Shown here in pieces: positions 43,587 to 54,770 of a stretch of DNA of 64,000 bases. Under the pieces are notes generated by a model that worked only from the letters and a program-made list of their open reading frames with translations, searched no databases and was not told where the DNA came from. Position 1 is the first letter of the stretch. Each line of letters begins with the position of its first letter. Origin of the DNA: Luzula sylvatica (lineage: Eukaryota > Streptophyta > Magnoliopsida > Poales > Juncaceae). Both the position numbers and the translations under genes were made by a program. The stretch is from positions 50,959,355 through 51,023,354 of the forward strand of contig OX326960.1 in assembly GCA_946800325.1 (NCBI GenBank), given 5' to 3'.

Positions 43587-44486
43587 TGAAGGGAATTGAC
43601 CCGTCCCCGGGCCCGCGCAGCGGATATGAAGGGTCCGGTTCCCAAAACCCGAGATCTCGCAGCGACTTCGAGGGCACGATGCAAAGTAGGATAGACGATT
43701 ACCAGCGTGAAATTGATCACGCACGACGGGTTGATCGCTCATATCCTTCTCATACTCCGACGTCACGTTGGTGACTAGTCCGTATGTCCCATACATCACG
43801 TCTCCCATCGTTCGGACTCCGATAACGCCTCCGGTTTGATCACAACAAAGAGCCACATGTGCCGCTCCTCTACCCGTATCCACCGTGAGTCGTAGCACCT
43901 TGGTTGCGGGTATATCTGCCTAGATGGCATACCGGCAAACTTGCTTGATCGCGATTGATTCTCTAAAATCGAGAAAAATCCCTTTTCTCATTTCTCTCTC
44001 TCTTTCGCACTCTTTCACTCCATGATAGAATGATTTTGATTGAACTTGTCTAATCTGGTGTAACCAGGAGAGAGAGAATTATCCTATTTATACTAAATAG
44101 GATAAGGACACCCAAAAGGCACGTCTTAGACACACTAACTCGTGTGTACCAAAAACTGTCAGAAAACAGCCTTTTACTCCAGTCCGTCATGACGCACCAA
44201 ATGGTCCATCATGACGGACGATGCCAAAAAGTTTATGGACAAAATACGCATCCTAGCGTCATGACGCACCATATAGTCCGTCATGACGCACTGCAGTATT
44301 TTTTCAGAAATGGGCTAAGTCCACAACCATTGCAGACGTCACACACTAGGTCCGTCATGACGCATTGTGTTATTTCGTCCCATTCTGCACAATCCCATTG
44401 CGCATCCATCCGTATTCTCGAACTCGTACGTTCGTGTGTCCTTGTATGTACTCTTTTACGGTTGATCCAAAACTGTATTTCCTTCA
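43587..44486 (-). mobile_element. Solo LTR D (Copia-1-related family)
   Basis: 900 bp, ends TGAAGGGAATTG...CCTTCA, flanked by the target duplication TGGAA (43582-43586, 44487-44491). It has the GC-rich CCCGGGCCCGCGCAGCGG block and (minus strand) a TATAAATAGG box near 44085-44095. Upstream of the latter at 44176-44370 is a dyad array whose centre is CATG (GTCCGTCATGACGCAC). Confidence 0.82.
44176..44370. repeat. Palindrome array in solo LTR D (centre CATG)
   Basis: Five dyads of the form GTCCGTCATGACGCAC or GTCCATCATGACGGAC, in pairs. The CGT...ACG arms are as in the other families but the four central bases are replaced. Confidence 0.85.
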
Positions 44487-44808
44487 TGGAATGTGTATGG
44501 TTGTAATCTTTCTCGTAACTAAAATTCATACGATCCATCCACACTAAGAATATATTTTCTACAAACAATTTTAAAAATATTTAAAATGAACTTCAAAATC
44601 CAAACAAAGTATTGCGAAACTCATCTACGTACAAGCCTAAAAGTGTAATATGCATCGATTTAGGGGGAGCTTTGCGTATAGCTACGCTCTATTCCCTTTA
44701 GATCCGTTTCATGAAGGGGGGGGGGAGAGAAAACTAGATGCAAGGTTACTCAGTTCTATTTAACTTTCCAAATCGACATTGTTTTGAAATGAATCGAAAG
44801 GGGAATTT

Positions 44809-46329
44809 CGTTGGTTCAAATTAACGGTTGTTTGATTATCTCAAAACAATATCGATACTACTAATCAATTTGTGTAAGTGTCACTTATAGGAGATATAGG
44901 TATGGCCTACAAATGGGATCAAAAGAAAAAACAAGCACATACGCAAACGTGAGCACTTGAACAAGAGTCAAAGACGATCAAGACAATTAACCAAGATTCA
45001 AGACATTGAATAATCAAGAAGACGATAAGAGAAAAAAGAAGGAACTATTCGCTCAAGTGAACAAATCAAGACATCGAAGACTTCCGCGAGTTGGGATATC
45101 GTACACTCACAAATATAACCATAGGTATCCCTAGACTCATTTAGGAATTATTAAGTTCAATTTAAACAAGTAATCATGTTCGAAACGTTGAAAACGGGAT
45201 GATTGCAAAACCTTCAAAGAGTGAGTATTCCGTCGAGATGCAACATACGTGCGTCTGAACGGAAGCCATACTATCCCATTACGTGTCTTTGCTTCCGTTC
45301 AGACAGAATAACTAGTCTGTCTGAAGTGAACAGCTTACTTCGTTCGAACGAAACATTCACCGTTTGAACAAAGCTAAGTAGACTTATAGTCAGTCTTTCG
45401 TTCAGACGGACCATACGTGCGTTTGAATGGAAACTATCACAGTGAAGCTTTCCGTTCAGACAAAACACTCATGCGTCTGAACAGAAGCTTCATTCAAATC
45501 CTAAGTAGACTTATAGTGAGTCTTCCGTTCAGACCGGCCATTCATGCGTCTGAACGGAAGCAAACACAGTGAATCTTTCCGTTTATACGGAACACTAATG
45601 TATCTGAACGGAAGCTTCAGGTTTGGAATGCTTACACGGTAACGGCTTGTTTGACTTATGCTCCGTCTGAACGGAAGTCATATTCCGTCCAGACGGAACA
45701 TACAAAAATTCTGATTTTTAGGATGAGACTATGTGTTCTATAAATATAACTCCTCCTTTGTTTCTCTCTCCAACTCTTCCACAATTTTAACACACTAAAA
45801 GAGAGAAAACAAATCCTAGCGATTGAGTTTAATTCTTCCAAATCAAAACCACGATCTAGGATAGATCTTTCGATTTTCCACTACAAACGAGTCCCAACTC
45901 GCGTGACCGATTACGTAGAGTTCGATTTGTAGATTGTAATGGGCTAGTTCTTTATTGTAAAGTCCGCGCTATAGATCAATAGAAACATGTAAATCGATAT
46001 ATGCAAAACCTTGTAATCTTTGATTCGGGAATTAAATTGAGCGCCGAAAAGTCGCAAGGCATCCCTGGTGCAAAGCATCCTCTGAGATGTAGGTACTTGT
46101 GAACAATCGAGTCGGTCGATTGAGCAAGTAAAGGATGAGTTAAAACTACATAGCAACCACCTACCGAACTCCTGTTCAAATATCTTGTCTCAACTTGGGG
46201 GGTAACTTCTTTTCATACTTTAAATTATATACGCTTCCGTATAATATACCACGTGAATTACATTAGCGCGAAAGAAAATTAGACCTTAGGATTAGCTATT
46301 CATCCCCTCTAGGACTAGATTAAACAACA
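44809..46329 (+). repeat. B3 3' LTR
   Basis: 1521 bp, CGTTGGTTC...AAACAACA, homologous to the B1 and B2 LTRs in R/U5 (TAGATCAATAGAAACATGTAAATCG, CTACATAGCAACCACCTACCGAAC). The U3 array at 45247-45700 has centres TCAG and CTGA (TTCCGTTCAGACGGA). TATAAATAT at 45739-45747. More diverged than B1 and B2. Confidence 0.8.
45247..45700. repeat. Palindrome array in U3 of B3 (centres TCAG/CTGA)
   Basis: About fourteen degenerate dyads such as CGTCTGAACGGAAG and CTTCCGTTCAGAC, again paired (GTGCGTCTGAACGGAAGC with CTTCCGTTCAGACAGA). Confidence 0.75.
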
Positions 46330-46925
46330 CCGTTCTTTGTAAAAGTACGGCCAAAAGAATCTTTATTGGGTATTGTCCGAAACACGACATTCGATGTGAG
46401 TTGCCAACATAGGAATTGTTTCTTTCACGAGAAAGATATATCCCTTAGGCCTCCGATGAATCGATTAACGAAATCTCTGGCCAGAGTCGATGATATTAAT
46501 GTGTTAATATTGATCGTATTTATTAATTCGATTTGGTATCGCGAAAAGTATAGTCGATCCAAAATATAAGGATGACTACCACCGATGCATTTTGGTTGAC
46601 GGATATCGCAAAGAAGAGAACTATTAACTGCTATTTGAGATAGGTACAATGATCAGAATCATTCTTCGTTTTAACATGGGTAGCTATGCTGGATTTCCTA
46701 GGTCCTGCAGATGAGCTTGTGAGCTTTGGAAGCATACTTCCATCGTTAAATGAACCTACACGGTCACACAACAAGTTGTATTATTATGTCGGGCTTAATT
46801 CTCTAGATTCATATGTGATATGCTTGGTAAAACCATATGTGATGTGCATGACTTAATTCTCAAAACGGATGCATATGTGATATGCGTTGGTACATTTTAG
46901 TTGAATCTGAAACTGAGTGAGAGAC
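46330..46925 (+). other. Copia-3 3' non-coding region, second part
   Basis: Resumes after B3 with GGGTATTGTCCGAAACACGAC, TAGGAATTGTTTCTTTC and GATATATCCCTTAGGCCTCC, the same order as in Copia-1 and Copia-4. It ends in GAGTGAGAGAC, a polypurine tract, just before the LTR. Confidence 0.65.
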
Positions 46926-48563
46926 TGGAGGAAATATAGTTTTGGATAAACGGGAAATGTACATATAAGGAGAAATGTATGTACACGTTAATGAGAACAA
47001 TTAAGTGTACAATGAAAATTTCGTTAGAACGGAAGGTTCGGAATTCTGCATAATGGTTATGCACCCTTTGGCCCATCCGTATCCTATGTAGTATATATAT
47101 AACGTTTCTTTCTCTTCTAACTAATCCAATTCAGATGATTAGTCTAAGAGAGGCTAATGATTCAGTCCAATAGTTGGAACAAGAGAAAGATAGAAAAGGG
47201 AGAAAAGTGTTTTCTCCACTAGAGATAATCGGATAAGATTAAGCAAGTTTATACACGGATCGACTAGGGAGATGAAGGAATTACAGCTTTGGATCAACTA
47301 ACATGATGTGCAGATAATGATAGACAAACATACATGTTCGTGGAAACGGTTGAATGCACAATAAGATTGAGCACAAGTAGCAACTAGTGAAGGTTCCGTT
47401 TGGACGGAATGGTTATTCCATCTGGACGGATTAGTTTATCCGTTCAGACGGAAGCACACAAACTTAGGTGTAGAGTTACATAGGGGTTTTCGTGTAGACG
47501 CAAGTGTTGTCCGTCTAGTCGGAGCTCTTCCGTTCGAACGGATAGGTTAATCCGTTCAGACGGAAGTATATGAAATTAAACAATACAATAGCAGTGAAGC
47601 TTCCGTATGGACGGAAAGTTTGTCCGTTCAGATGAAGCATGTTCCAAATTCTGTATTTTTTTAGTTTCATGTAATATTTGCATTAATGGCTGTAAATTAT
47701 GGAACAAATATATGATATTTATTCCTTCTTCCTCATGAGATGAGATCCGTAGAACATAGAGAAAGAGAGAGAAATGTTCTCCTTCATAAGAATTTCAAAA
47801 AACTTTAGACACAAGTTTTCTAGGCAAATTTGTGTGTAAACGAGAGACGAAGCTCGTGGTAATACGGGAAGAGAAATCTCATCTGAGATTTTTCAGTTGT
47901 GATCTAACGAAAGGAGATTGGAGTGTAACCGGGATCTCTGGTTGTATTCGACAAAAGGACAAGCTTCATTGACGGTATTGAATCGTGCGGGCATGGGCCG
48001 TACGTGTTGCCAGAGAAGGAGAAGAAAGGAGAAACTAAAAGCGCATATACCCTTCGTACGTTACAAATTTCACGAGGTATGATGCACTTTAGTTTTATTG
48101 CATGATTCATATTCTCTTATCGTCGACGGGATCCTCGAGATCTGGTTCGAACCGAGTATTATCGTTCCACTACGCGGGGCTCGGGGTCGATCGAAACCCG
48201 ACATGAGATATATGTGTAACCGATAGACGATAACTCACGGTGGATACGGGTAGAGGAACAATGCTTTTGGTTCTCGTTTGTGATCACAAGTGAAGGCTAG
48301 GGTTTGACAGAAATCCTTTCGGTTTACCCAAATGGAGAAGTACGTGCTTGACGGTGTCGAGTCGTGTGAGAATGGAACGCACGCGTTGCCGGAGTAGAAA
48401 ACACGATGGAGAAGGCAAGATGGAAGAATCATCAATTTGGTGTGGTATGACTGCATCTTCTTCTGCATTCGTACGGAGAATCGATGACGGAATTCTCGGA
48501 ATAGGAAACCGGACCGCGTCCCTCATCCACTGCGCGGGGCGCGGGGTCGACCAATTCCTTTCA
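46926..48563 (+). mobile_element. Copia-3 3' LTR, interrupted by solo LTR E
   Basis: Starts TGGAGGAAATATAG after the polypurine tract and ends CCAATTCCTTTCA at 48563. The native LTR is 46926-47272 plus 48204-48563 (about 707 bp). The uninterrupted arrangement is visible, inverted, in LTR-a at 3640-3960. Confidence 0.65.
47273..48203 (+). mobile_element. Solo LTR E inside the Copia-3 LTR
   Basis: TGAAGGAATTACAGCTTTGG...CCCGACA, 931 bp, with flanks GGAGA (47268-47272) and TGAGA (48204-48208), a near-match target duplication. It carries a palindrome array at 47393-47640 (TTCCGTTCGAACGGAT, ATCCGTTCAGACGGAAG) and the GCGGGGCTCGGGG block near its end. Confidence 0.6.
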
Positions 48564-49059
48564 GTTTTAACCCTTATAAAAAGAATTTGAAAATAAAAGT
48601 TTGGTAGATGAGTTTTTCTAGAATATCCAAAAAAAAATTAGGATTTTTTTGTAAATTTCCCTTTAGACAATAGATCTTTATTTGTTATTTTTTAGTATTT
48701 TCTAGACGTATCATATACCTTTTAGATGCTAGATATATCTTTTTTAAATAAAATACATGCTATACTTTTTAATACGTACGATATACATTTATGTATGTAT
48801 GGTATAATTTTTCGAGATAGTGTTTTTACCCGAGTAGTATTTATTATAATTGTTTTTTTTTTTAACTAAATTTATAATTTTTTCTAATAACAATTTATAC
48901 CTTTGCACGTCGGTAGTTTTGTAACTAATATGCAATTCCCAAAATTTAGGATGCAAACTATTTACAATTCAAACCTTCACGTCATTAATACACCTCTACT
49001 CTTTAAAAATATGCAAATACATTAACAATCTCACACACATCTCTCTACTTTTTTTAAAC
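48564..49059. other. Intergenic DNA 3' of the second CRK gene
   Basis: Bases 48568-48660 resemble the right arm of the MITE at 50850-51398 (AACCCTTATAA, TTTGAAAATAAAAGTTTGGTAGA). The rest is AT-rich with no feature seen. Confidence 0.5.
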
Positions 49060-50739
49060 CTACCTTGCCTCCACGTCAGTAATAGACACCTCGTTAGGCG
49101 AAAAGGTCCCAACAGACTTACTAGACCTCTCATAACTATAATTACTTCCAACACTATTACTCATATTAGAAAACGATCCAGCTCGCATCCCGTTGCTCCC
49201 GATGCAAAACGCCGGTCTCGAGGGCTTGTCAAGAGAAACCGTCTGGCTACTCAACATGACCGCCACATTCGACATTGTGGGTCCATCACTCGGATTATCT
49301 TGAACACATAATATTGCAATTTGAGTACATCTTAATACTTCACTAGTTGGGTAATTTTGTCCTAATGATGGGTCTGTTATTTCGTTTATGGTCCCGTTTA
49401 TCCAATGCTCCCAAACCTTGGTAAATTAATTAGTACAATTACGTTAATTATTACCTTCTTGAAATAACAAATGAATATGATTAGTGTAACTACGTTGGTT
49501 ACTTACAAAGCTTAGAAGATCAGCTTCAGACTCTTCAGTATTGAAGGTGCCACTATTTCTCCTTCCCGAAATAATTTCTAAAACTAAGACTCCATAACTA
49601 AAAACATCGGATTTGATTGAGAAGAGTCCTCGCATTGCATATTCCGGTGCCATATATCCACTACAAACAAAAATATACATATAATCAATCATAATTTATT
49701 TTATATTAGCATAGGAATGCTGAGAGATAATTAAAGAAAGAAATGTAAATATTTAATTACTAGGTGCCGACGACACGGTTCGTGACATCTTGAGTCTGGT
49801 CACCTCCAAAAAGTCTGGCCAGACCAAAATCAGATATTTTCGGACTCATATCTGCATCAAGCAAGACGTTACTCGCTTTCAAATCACGGTGTATAGTTCT
49901 GAGTTGGGAATCTTCGTGCAGATATAAAAGCCCTCTTGCAACCCCAGTAATTATTTTGTGCCTCTTACCCCAATCAAGCATTTGTTTCTTCTCAGCATCT
50001 ATTCCAATTCAAATTCAATTTTGCAATTTAGATACAATGCAGATGGACAATTTACAAATTTCCCCAAAATAAAACATTGTATGGTACCGAAGAGAATTTG
50101 GTCGAGGCTTTTGTTCGGCATATATTCATAAACAAGCATTTTTTCTTGTTCTTCTAAACAAACGCCAAGAAGTCTGACGAGATTTTTGTGTTGGAGTTTT
50201 GCAACTAGAAGAAGCTCGTTTTTTAGCTCGCCTATTCCTTGACCCGAAGTCTGTGAAAGCCTCTTCACCGCTATTTCAAGCCCATCAGGCATAACACCCT
50301 GATAAAAAATGTATGATTTCATATGCACTAATATACTTGTTCTTTATTGAAATGAAATTATTGATACCTTATAAACAGATCCAAAACCACCTTCACCAAG
50401 TTTATTTTCATTGGCGAAATTAATCGTTGCGACTCTTAATACCGATAGATCCAGAAGGAGAGATTCTACATCTTGTATCTCCTCTGGATTAGACAGGTCT
50501 GAACATTTAATTAAGCAAAAAAGAAATAAATCAATGAACGTGTTTTTTATCTCACTTGTCATTTTGATATGTAAGTTATGTTCGAAGAGTAATTAGTAAG
50601 AACTTACTTAATAGTGGTTGTGTTAGTTTTGTTTTTCGCCTATTGACGAAGCAGACGCAAAGAGACAAAATGGCGATGAATGCAACGACTACTGGTACGG
50701 TGATGGCCAGAACTGTACTGGTTGTATTTTTCTTCTTGC
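49060..50739 (-). CDS. Second CRK gene, exons 2-7: transmembrane helix and Ser/Thr kinase domain
   Basis: Exon 2 encodes a membrane helix ([20 protein letters not shown]) followed by basic NRRK. Exon 3 ends in the glycine loop [10 protein letters not shown]. Exon 4 has the ATP lysine (IAVKRL), the helix-C glutamate ([18 protein letters not shown]) and hinge [11 protein letters not shown]. Exon 5 has the catalytic loop [13 protein letters not shown] (RD kinase) and DFGLARLF, ending in GT-Y. Exon 6 has the activation-segment end [11 protein letters not shown] and [12 protein letters not shown]. Exon 7 gives the C-lobe and a Ser-rich tail, [12 protein letters not shown]. Every catalytic residue expected is present, so the damage is confined to exon 1. 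Confidence 0.9.
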
Positions 50740-50849
50740 CTGTAATCAAGATAAAAACCTTAATGAAAAGTTATGGTGATTAGATGTAACTGACACACGC
50801 AAAACTACAAAAATCTAACCACAAGTTATCAATACACAAATAAATATTT

Positions 50850-51398
50850 TTGGGAAATTTTCAAAAAACCCCCTATCTTTTTTGGATATTCTAGAAAACC
50901 CCCTATATTTTTGGAAACTCCAAAAAACCTCCTCTACCAAAGTTTTATTTTCAAATACCCCCCCTATAGGGGTTAAATCTAACCATGAATGGTGTTAAAT
51001 TTTTTTTTTGACCAAAATACCCTTTTATTTTCATATGTATATTTTTGTTATTTTTTCATTAATTTTATTAGTTTTAAGAAAATTCATAAATAATTTTTAA
51101 CATATAATGATTTCACAAAAATTAAATTATTAAATGTTGTGTTTGTATAATTTTAATATTTCATTTATTATTCACGAAAAACTAACATTAGATAATAATA
51201 AAATAAACACCTTGAAAATAATAATAAAATATTAAAATATTAAAATAAAATAAACACCGTAAAAAATAATGATTTAACCCTTATAAGGGGTATTTGAAAA
51301 TAAAAATTTGGTAGAGAGGTTTTTTTGGAATTTCCAAAAAGATAGGGAATTTTTTAGAATATTCAAAAAAGATAGGAGTTTTTTTGAAAATTTCCCAA
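50850..51398. mobile_element. MITE with long inverted arms in CRK intron 1
   Basis: The left arm (50850-50995, TTGGGAAATTTTCAAAAAA...CCTATAGGGGTTAAAT) is the inverse of the right arm (51272-51398, ATTTAACCCTTATAAGGGG...GAAAATTTCCCAA), each about 130 bp, with a possible TATTT duplication outside. It has no coding capacity. Superfamily not assigned. Confidence 0.7.
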
Positions 51399-52334
51399 TA
51401 TTTTTTTAATTGTGGTCTTGTGATTATCCTATCCTATCCTGGAATTCTTGCAACTTTGCCTAATAGTCAAGGTCTACGTCTAGGGTTTAGGGTTTAGAGT
51501 CAAGGTCTACGTCAAAACTTGTGGAATATAGGAACATCATACATGTCTTCTCTAAATTCACATGGGCTGGCAATTAATATAAAGCATATAAATAAAAATA
51601 AATATATGTGTAAAATTACAAAAATTAAAGTGTTAAAATTATACTTATTTAACACACTCATATGCATTAAATCAAATTTATTTATTTATTTATATCTGTT
51701 TTTTTAACATCAATATAATATTAAACAAATAGAACATTTTATTGACTAGGACTTTATATCACCACTAGTCAATAAATTGTTTCTTTGTGATGCTCTTTGC
51801 GGAATTTTGGTTGATTGGTTAGGACATTTTATTGACTATTAGTCTATCATGACTACTGTACTAACGAATTTGACCACAAAAATTAGTTTTGATGATGCAT
51901 CACCAAACATTTACACAAACTTGCTATTTAGTCGGGCTTTCCAAGTCTAATTTTGCTTCTTTACCCTTAGTAAATGCTAAAATTACCATTATAGACTTTG
52001 AAAGAATTTTGACTCCTCTTATGCACATGAAAGTAAATCACCAATTTATCCAAATTTCTTATTTTCATCCATTTCTGGACGATCCCATAGTATTATATTA
52101 TTGTAATTATTCAATCATTAAATCATATATGACAAAAATTTTAATATTTGATTAATAAATTTTTTTATAACTATGGATTCTCTGTTCACCTATCTTTGCA
52201 ATTTGAAAGTATCCTATCTTCCATCAATAATTATCGTCCGATGAGGTTCAAATTAAACCGACTAATTGTTTACCATTTGACATGAATTTTTAAGATTAAC
52301 TGACAAATATACAAATGAAAAATAAATAGTTCGC

Positions 52335-53438
52335 ATATTATTATACATAGTTATAATCGGGCACATGTTAGGAAAATTAGACACGTGTCCCTTTATCTTT
52401 AAATTTCAATGGACAAATTTATATTCTTCTCCAAATTTTAGCCTAACATGCTTATATGTTCTAAGTTAATATATTTAATTAATATGATAACTAACAAATG
52501 TTAGCTATTAATTTAATACGTAATTGACATTAGTTCGAATTTATAAATTTGAATCAATATTAATGAATATTTAATGATATGTTCTAATTATCATGTTAAT
52601 TAAATACAATATCACAAATATGGAGTATACGGCTGGTACATTTTGGAGCTTCATAAAATTTTATATTTTTCCCGCGCGTGATGAACAGTACGACTGATAT
52701 TAAAAAAAAAAAAATTTACTCCAAAATATGCCCGCCGTATTCTCCATATTTGTGCTATTGCATTTAATTAACGGGATAATTAGATCATATCATTAAATAT
52801 TCAGTAATATTGATTTGAATTTATGAATTCAAAATAATGTTAATTACGTATTAAATTAATAGCTAACGTGTGTTAGTTATCATGTTAATTAAATATATTA
52901 ACTTAGAACATAGAGCAAAACCCGCGCAACCATAACATGCTCTACGTTCTAAGTTAATTTATTTAATTAACATGATAACTGGTACATGTTAGCTATTAAT
53001 TTAATACCTAATTAGCATTAGTTCGAATTCATAAATTTAAATCAATATTAATGAATTTTTAATGATATGATCTAATTATCACGTTAATTAAATGTAATAA
53101 TACAAATATGGAGAATACGGCGGGTACATTTTGGAGTAAAGTAAAATAATTTTAATATCAGTTGTACTGTTCAACATGCGTGAAAAAAAATATAAAATTT
53201 TATGAAGTTCCAAAATGTACCAGTCGTATTTTTCATATTTGTGCTATTGCATTTAATTAACGTGATAATTAGAACTTATCATTAAATATTCATTAATATT
53301 GATTCAAATTTATAAATTCGAACTAATGCTAATTACGTATTAAGTTAATAGCTAACATGTGTTAGTTATCATGTTAATTAAATATATTAACTTATAACAT
53401 AAAGCAAAACCCGCGCAATCGCGCGGGCACAAAGCTAG
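52335..53438 (+). mobile_element. Helitron-like insertion with two tandem fold-back units in CRK intron 1
   Basis: The 3' end shows a hairpin CCCGCGC-AATC-GCGCGGG (53410-53427) eleven bases before a terminal CTAG (53435-53438) followed by T, the Helitron 3' signature. Inside are two units (about 52470-52920 and 52955-53400), each an inverted repeat of TTAATTTAATACGTAATT-type arms around a GC-rich centre. The first unit ends in a truncated CCCGCGCAACC. The homologous intron of the first CRK gene lacks the whole insertion (junction near 960-985). The 5' end is not resolved. Confidence 0.6.
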
Positions 53439-53515
53439 TTAAAACTACGATTAAATGGTGTTCATATTTCTAAAACTATGATTTTTAAAAACGATACATG
53501 ATATGAAGTCATTTT

Positions 53516-53518
<3 letters not shown>

Positions 53519-53561
<43 letters not shown>
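53519..53561. repeat. (TA)n microsatellite
   Basis: About 21 TA units. In the first CRK intron the same site has only TATATATATTT (near 1025). Confidence 0.95.
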
Positions 53562-53562
<1 letters not shown>

Positions 53563-53739
53563 TAATAATAAAGAAAGAGAATAAATTATCTACTAAAACA
53601 CAAATAATTATCGATTTTTGTTATTTGATAAATCATCTATTGTTTTTAGTTTTTACCTATTCATATTTTTTTTAGGAAAATATTTAATGAAGTTATTATT
53701 TGACAATTCACCAATTAGTCAATTAATATCGTTTAATAC

Positions 53740-54587
53740 CTGTGGTTGGTGGATTTACCACCGGAGGTGGCAAAACTAGAGCCGGAGCCGGAGCCGGAGC
53801 CGGAGAAGTCTCCTCTGAAGCTTTAAGAGCCAAAATGGGCGTCCCTTGATAAAAGGGATAAATCTCATACCTAACATTACATGACACAGCAAGAACTCTC
53901 CCTCCTTGTTTACCATTAGCTGAGTTTGCGAGCTGACCAATCAACGAACTCAAGCAAGACGCGCAATCCGACCGAGACAAGTCAGTCGTGCACTGTACCA
54001 ACCCATACAACGCCGTAGTCGTATTCATTTCGGCGGTACCGAATTTTTTTGAGTTATTGAAAGCAGCGTAGTCAGAAGTGGTGTTCATGAGATTGTGTAC
54101 TTGATTATTGAACAACTTGATCGATCCAGTAATGTTATGGGTGCTTGTCAGGAAGACTAGTTGTGAGTCATCCATCGAGCCGAGAAAGTGCTGATTGGAG
54201 TAGCGCAAGAAACAAAAATCGTACCAAATGGTTGCTTCTCTGTTGTACGGACATAGATTTTGCACATCTCGAGAGGCTTGAGAGAGGCAAGAAGAACAAG
54301 TAGATGAATTGACGTCTCCGCGGCAGAGAACTAAGCCTGAAATTTGATTTGGGACGGAGCCCACCATGCCAGAGGCGAACCCAAAGTTTTTGGAATTGGT
54401 TGCGTTTGTTGCGAGAGAAACGAAGAGAGTGTTGAGATTCGATTGATATGTACTGTTAGCTAGCAGTGAAGTTCGTCGTGCCGCACGTTGGGGAGAATAA
54501 GGGAGCATCGGCGCTGGCTGTTGGTGGGCAGAGAAATAAAAAGACAAGAGTGGATAGGGAAACGAGGTAAACATGAGGGAATTGCAT
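53740..54587 (-). pseudogene. Second CRK gene, exon 1: signal peptide and two DUF26 domains, frameshifted
   Basis: From ATG 54587 the first 45 codons give a signal peptide similar to the other copy, then TAA follows the TAGCTAGC duplication (54457-54464; the other copy has a single TAGC at about 2127-2130). Downstream the frame is open: the C-X8-C-X2-C motifs CRGDVNSSTCSSC and CTTDLSRSDCASC are kept, followed by a linker with an alternating Pro-Ala run. Splice donor CAG|GTATTA at 53740/53739. Confidence 0.85.
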
Positions 54588-54694
54588 GGCGCGTGAGAGA
54601 GAGAGGGAGAGGGTTCAAGGCGGATTTGTGGGAGCAAGGAGTGGCGTTCTTATGGAGAGAGGACGAGACGGACTAAGAAGGTCACCTTGAATAA

Positions 54695-54736
54695 TTGACT
54701 AAAATTAATAAAGAGAGTGAGGGTCGATCCAGTCAA
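54695..54736. promoter_or_regulatory. Conserved inverted W-box pair upstream of the second CRK gene
   Basis: TTGACT at 54695-54700 and AGTCAA at 54731-54736, in the same order as at 2346-2372 upstream of the first copy. Candidate WRKY sites. Confidence 0.5.
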
Positions 54737-54770
54737 AGGACAACCATCTCTGTGTAATGTGGCCTATACT

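Larger units (their letters stand above)
43336..44808 (+). mobile_element. B3: 5'-truncated B-family element, ORF2 tail and 3' non-coding
   Basis: At about 43361-43411 the frame NPDDEDDGDTSPDEENF-stop matches the acidic tail of B2 ORF2 (NDPDDEDSNGDD-stop). The B-type 3' region with TTAGGGGGAGCTTTG (44660) and AAAGGGGAATTT leads into the 3' LTR at 44809. Gag, most of ORF2 and the 5' LTR are absent. A solo LTR (43587-44486) has inserted into it. Confidence 0.65.
49060..54587 (-). pseudogene. Second CRK gene: DUF26 receptor-like kinase, 7 exons, frameshift in exon 1
   Basis: Exons (minus strand): 54587-53740, 50739-50608, 50498-50368, 50298-50088, 49998-49761, 49660-49507, 49416-49060. All introns are GT-AG. 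The phases agree, and the 211- and 238-nt exons are the sizes expected for CRK kinase exons. Exon 1 carries signal peptide and two DUF26 domains, exon 2 the transmembrane helix, exons 3-7 the kinase. A 4-bp TAGC duplication at 54457-54464 shifts the frame between signal peptide and DUF26: translation from the conserved ATG stops about 45 codons in. An upstream ATG (54637) is in frame with the ectodomain, but gives a different N-terminus and loses the first DUF26 cysteine. Without the 4 bp the coding length is 2067 nt (688 residues). It may be a pseudogene, a recent allele, or a sequencing error. Confidence 0.82.

Noticed and set aside
51483..51498. Interstitial telomere-like AGGGTTTAGGGTTTAG
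   Set aside because: Only about two units, within ordinary intron DNA; no telomeric meaning can be claimed.
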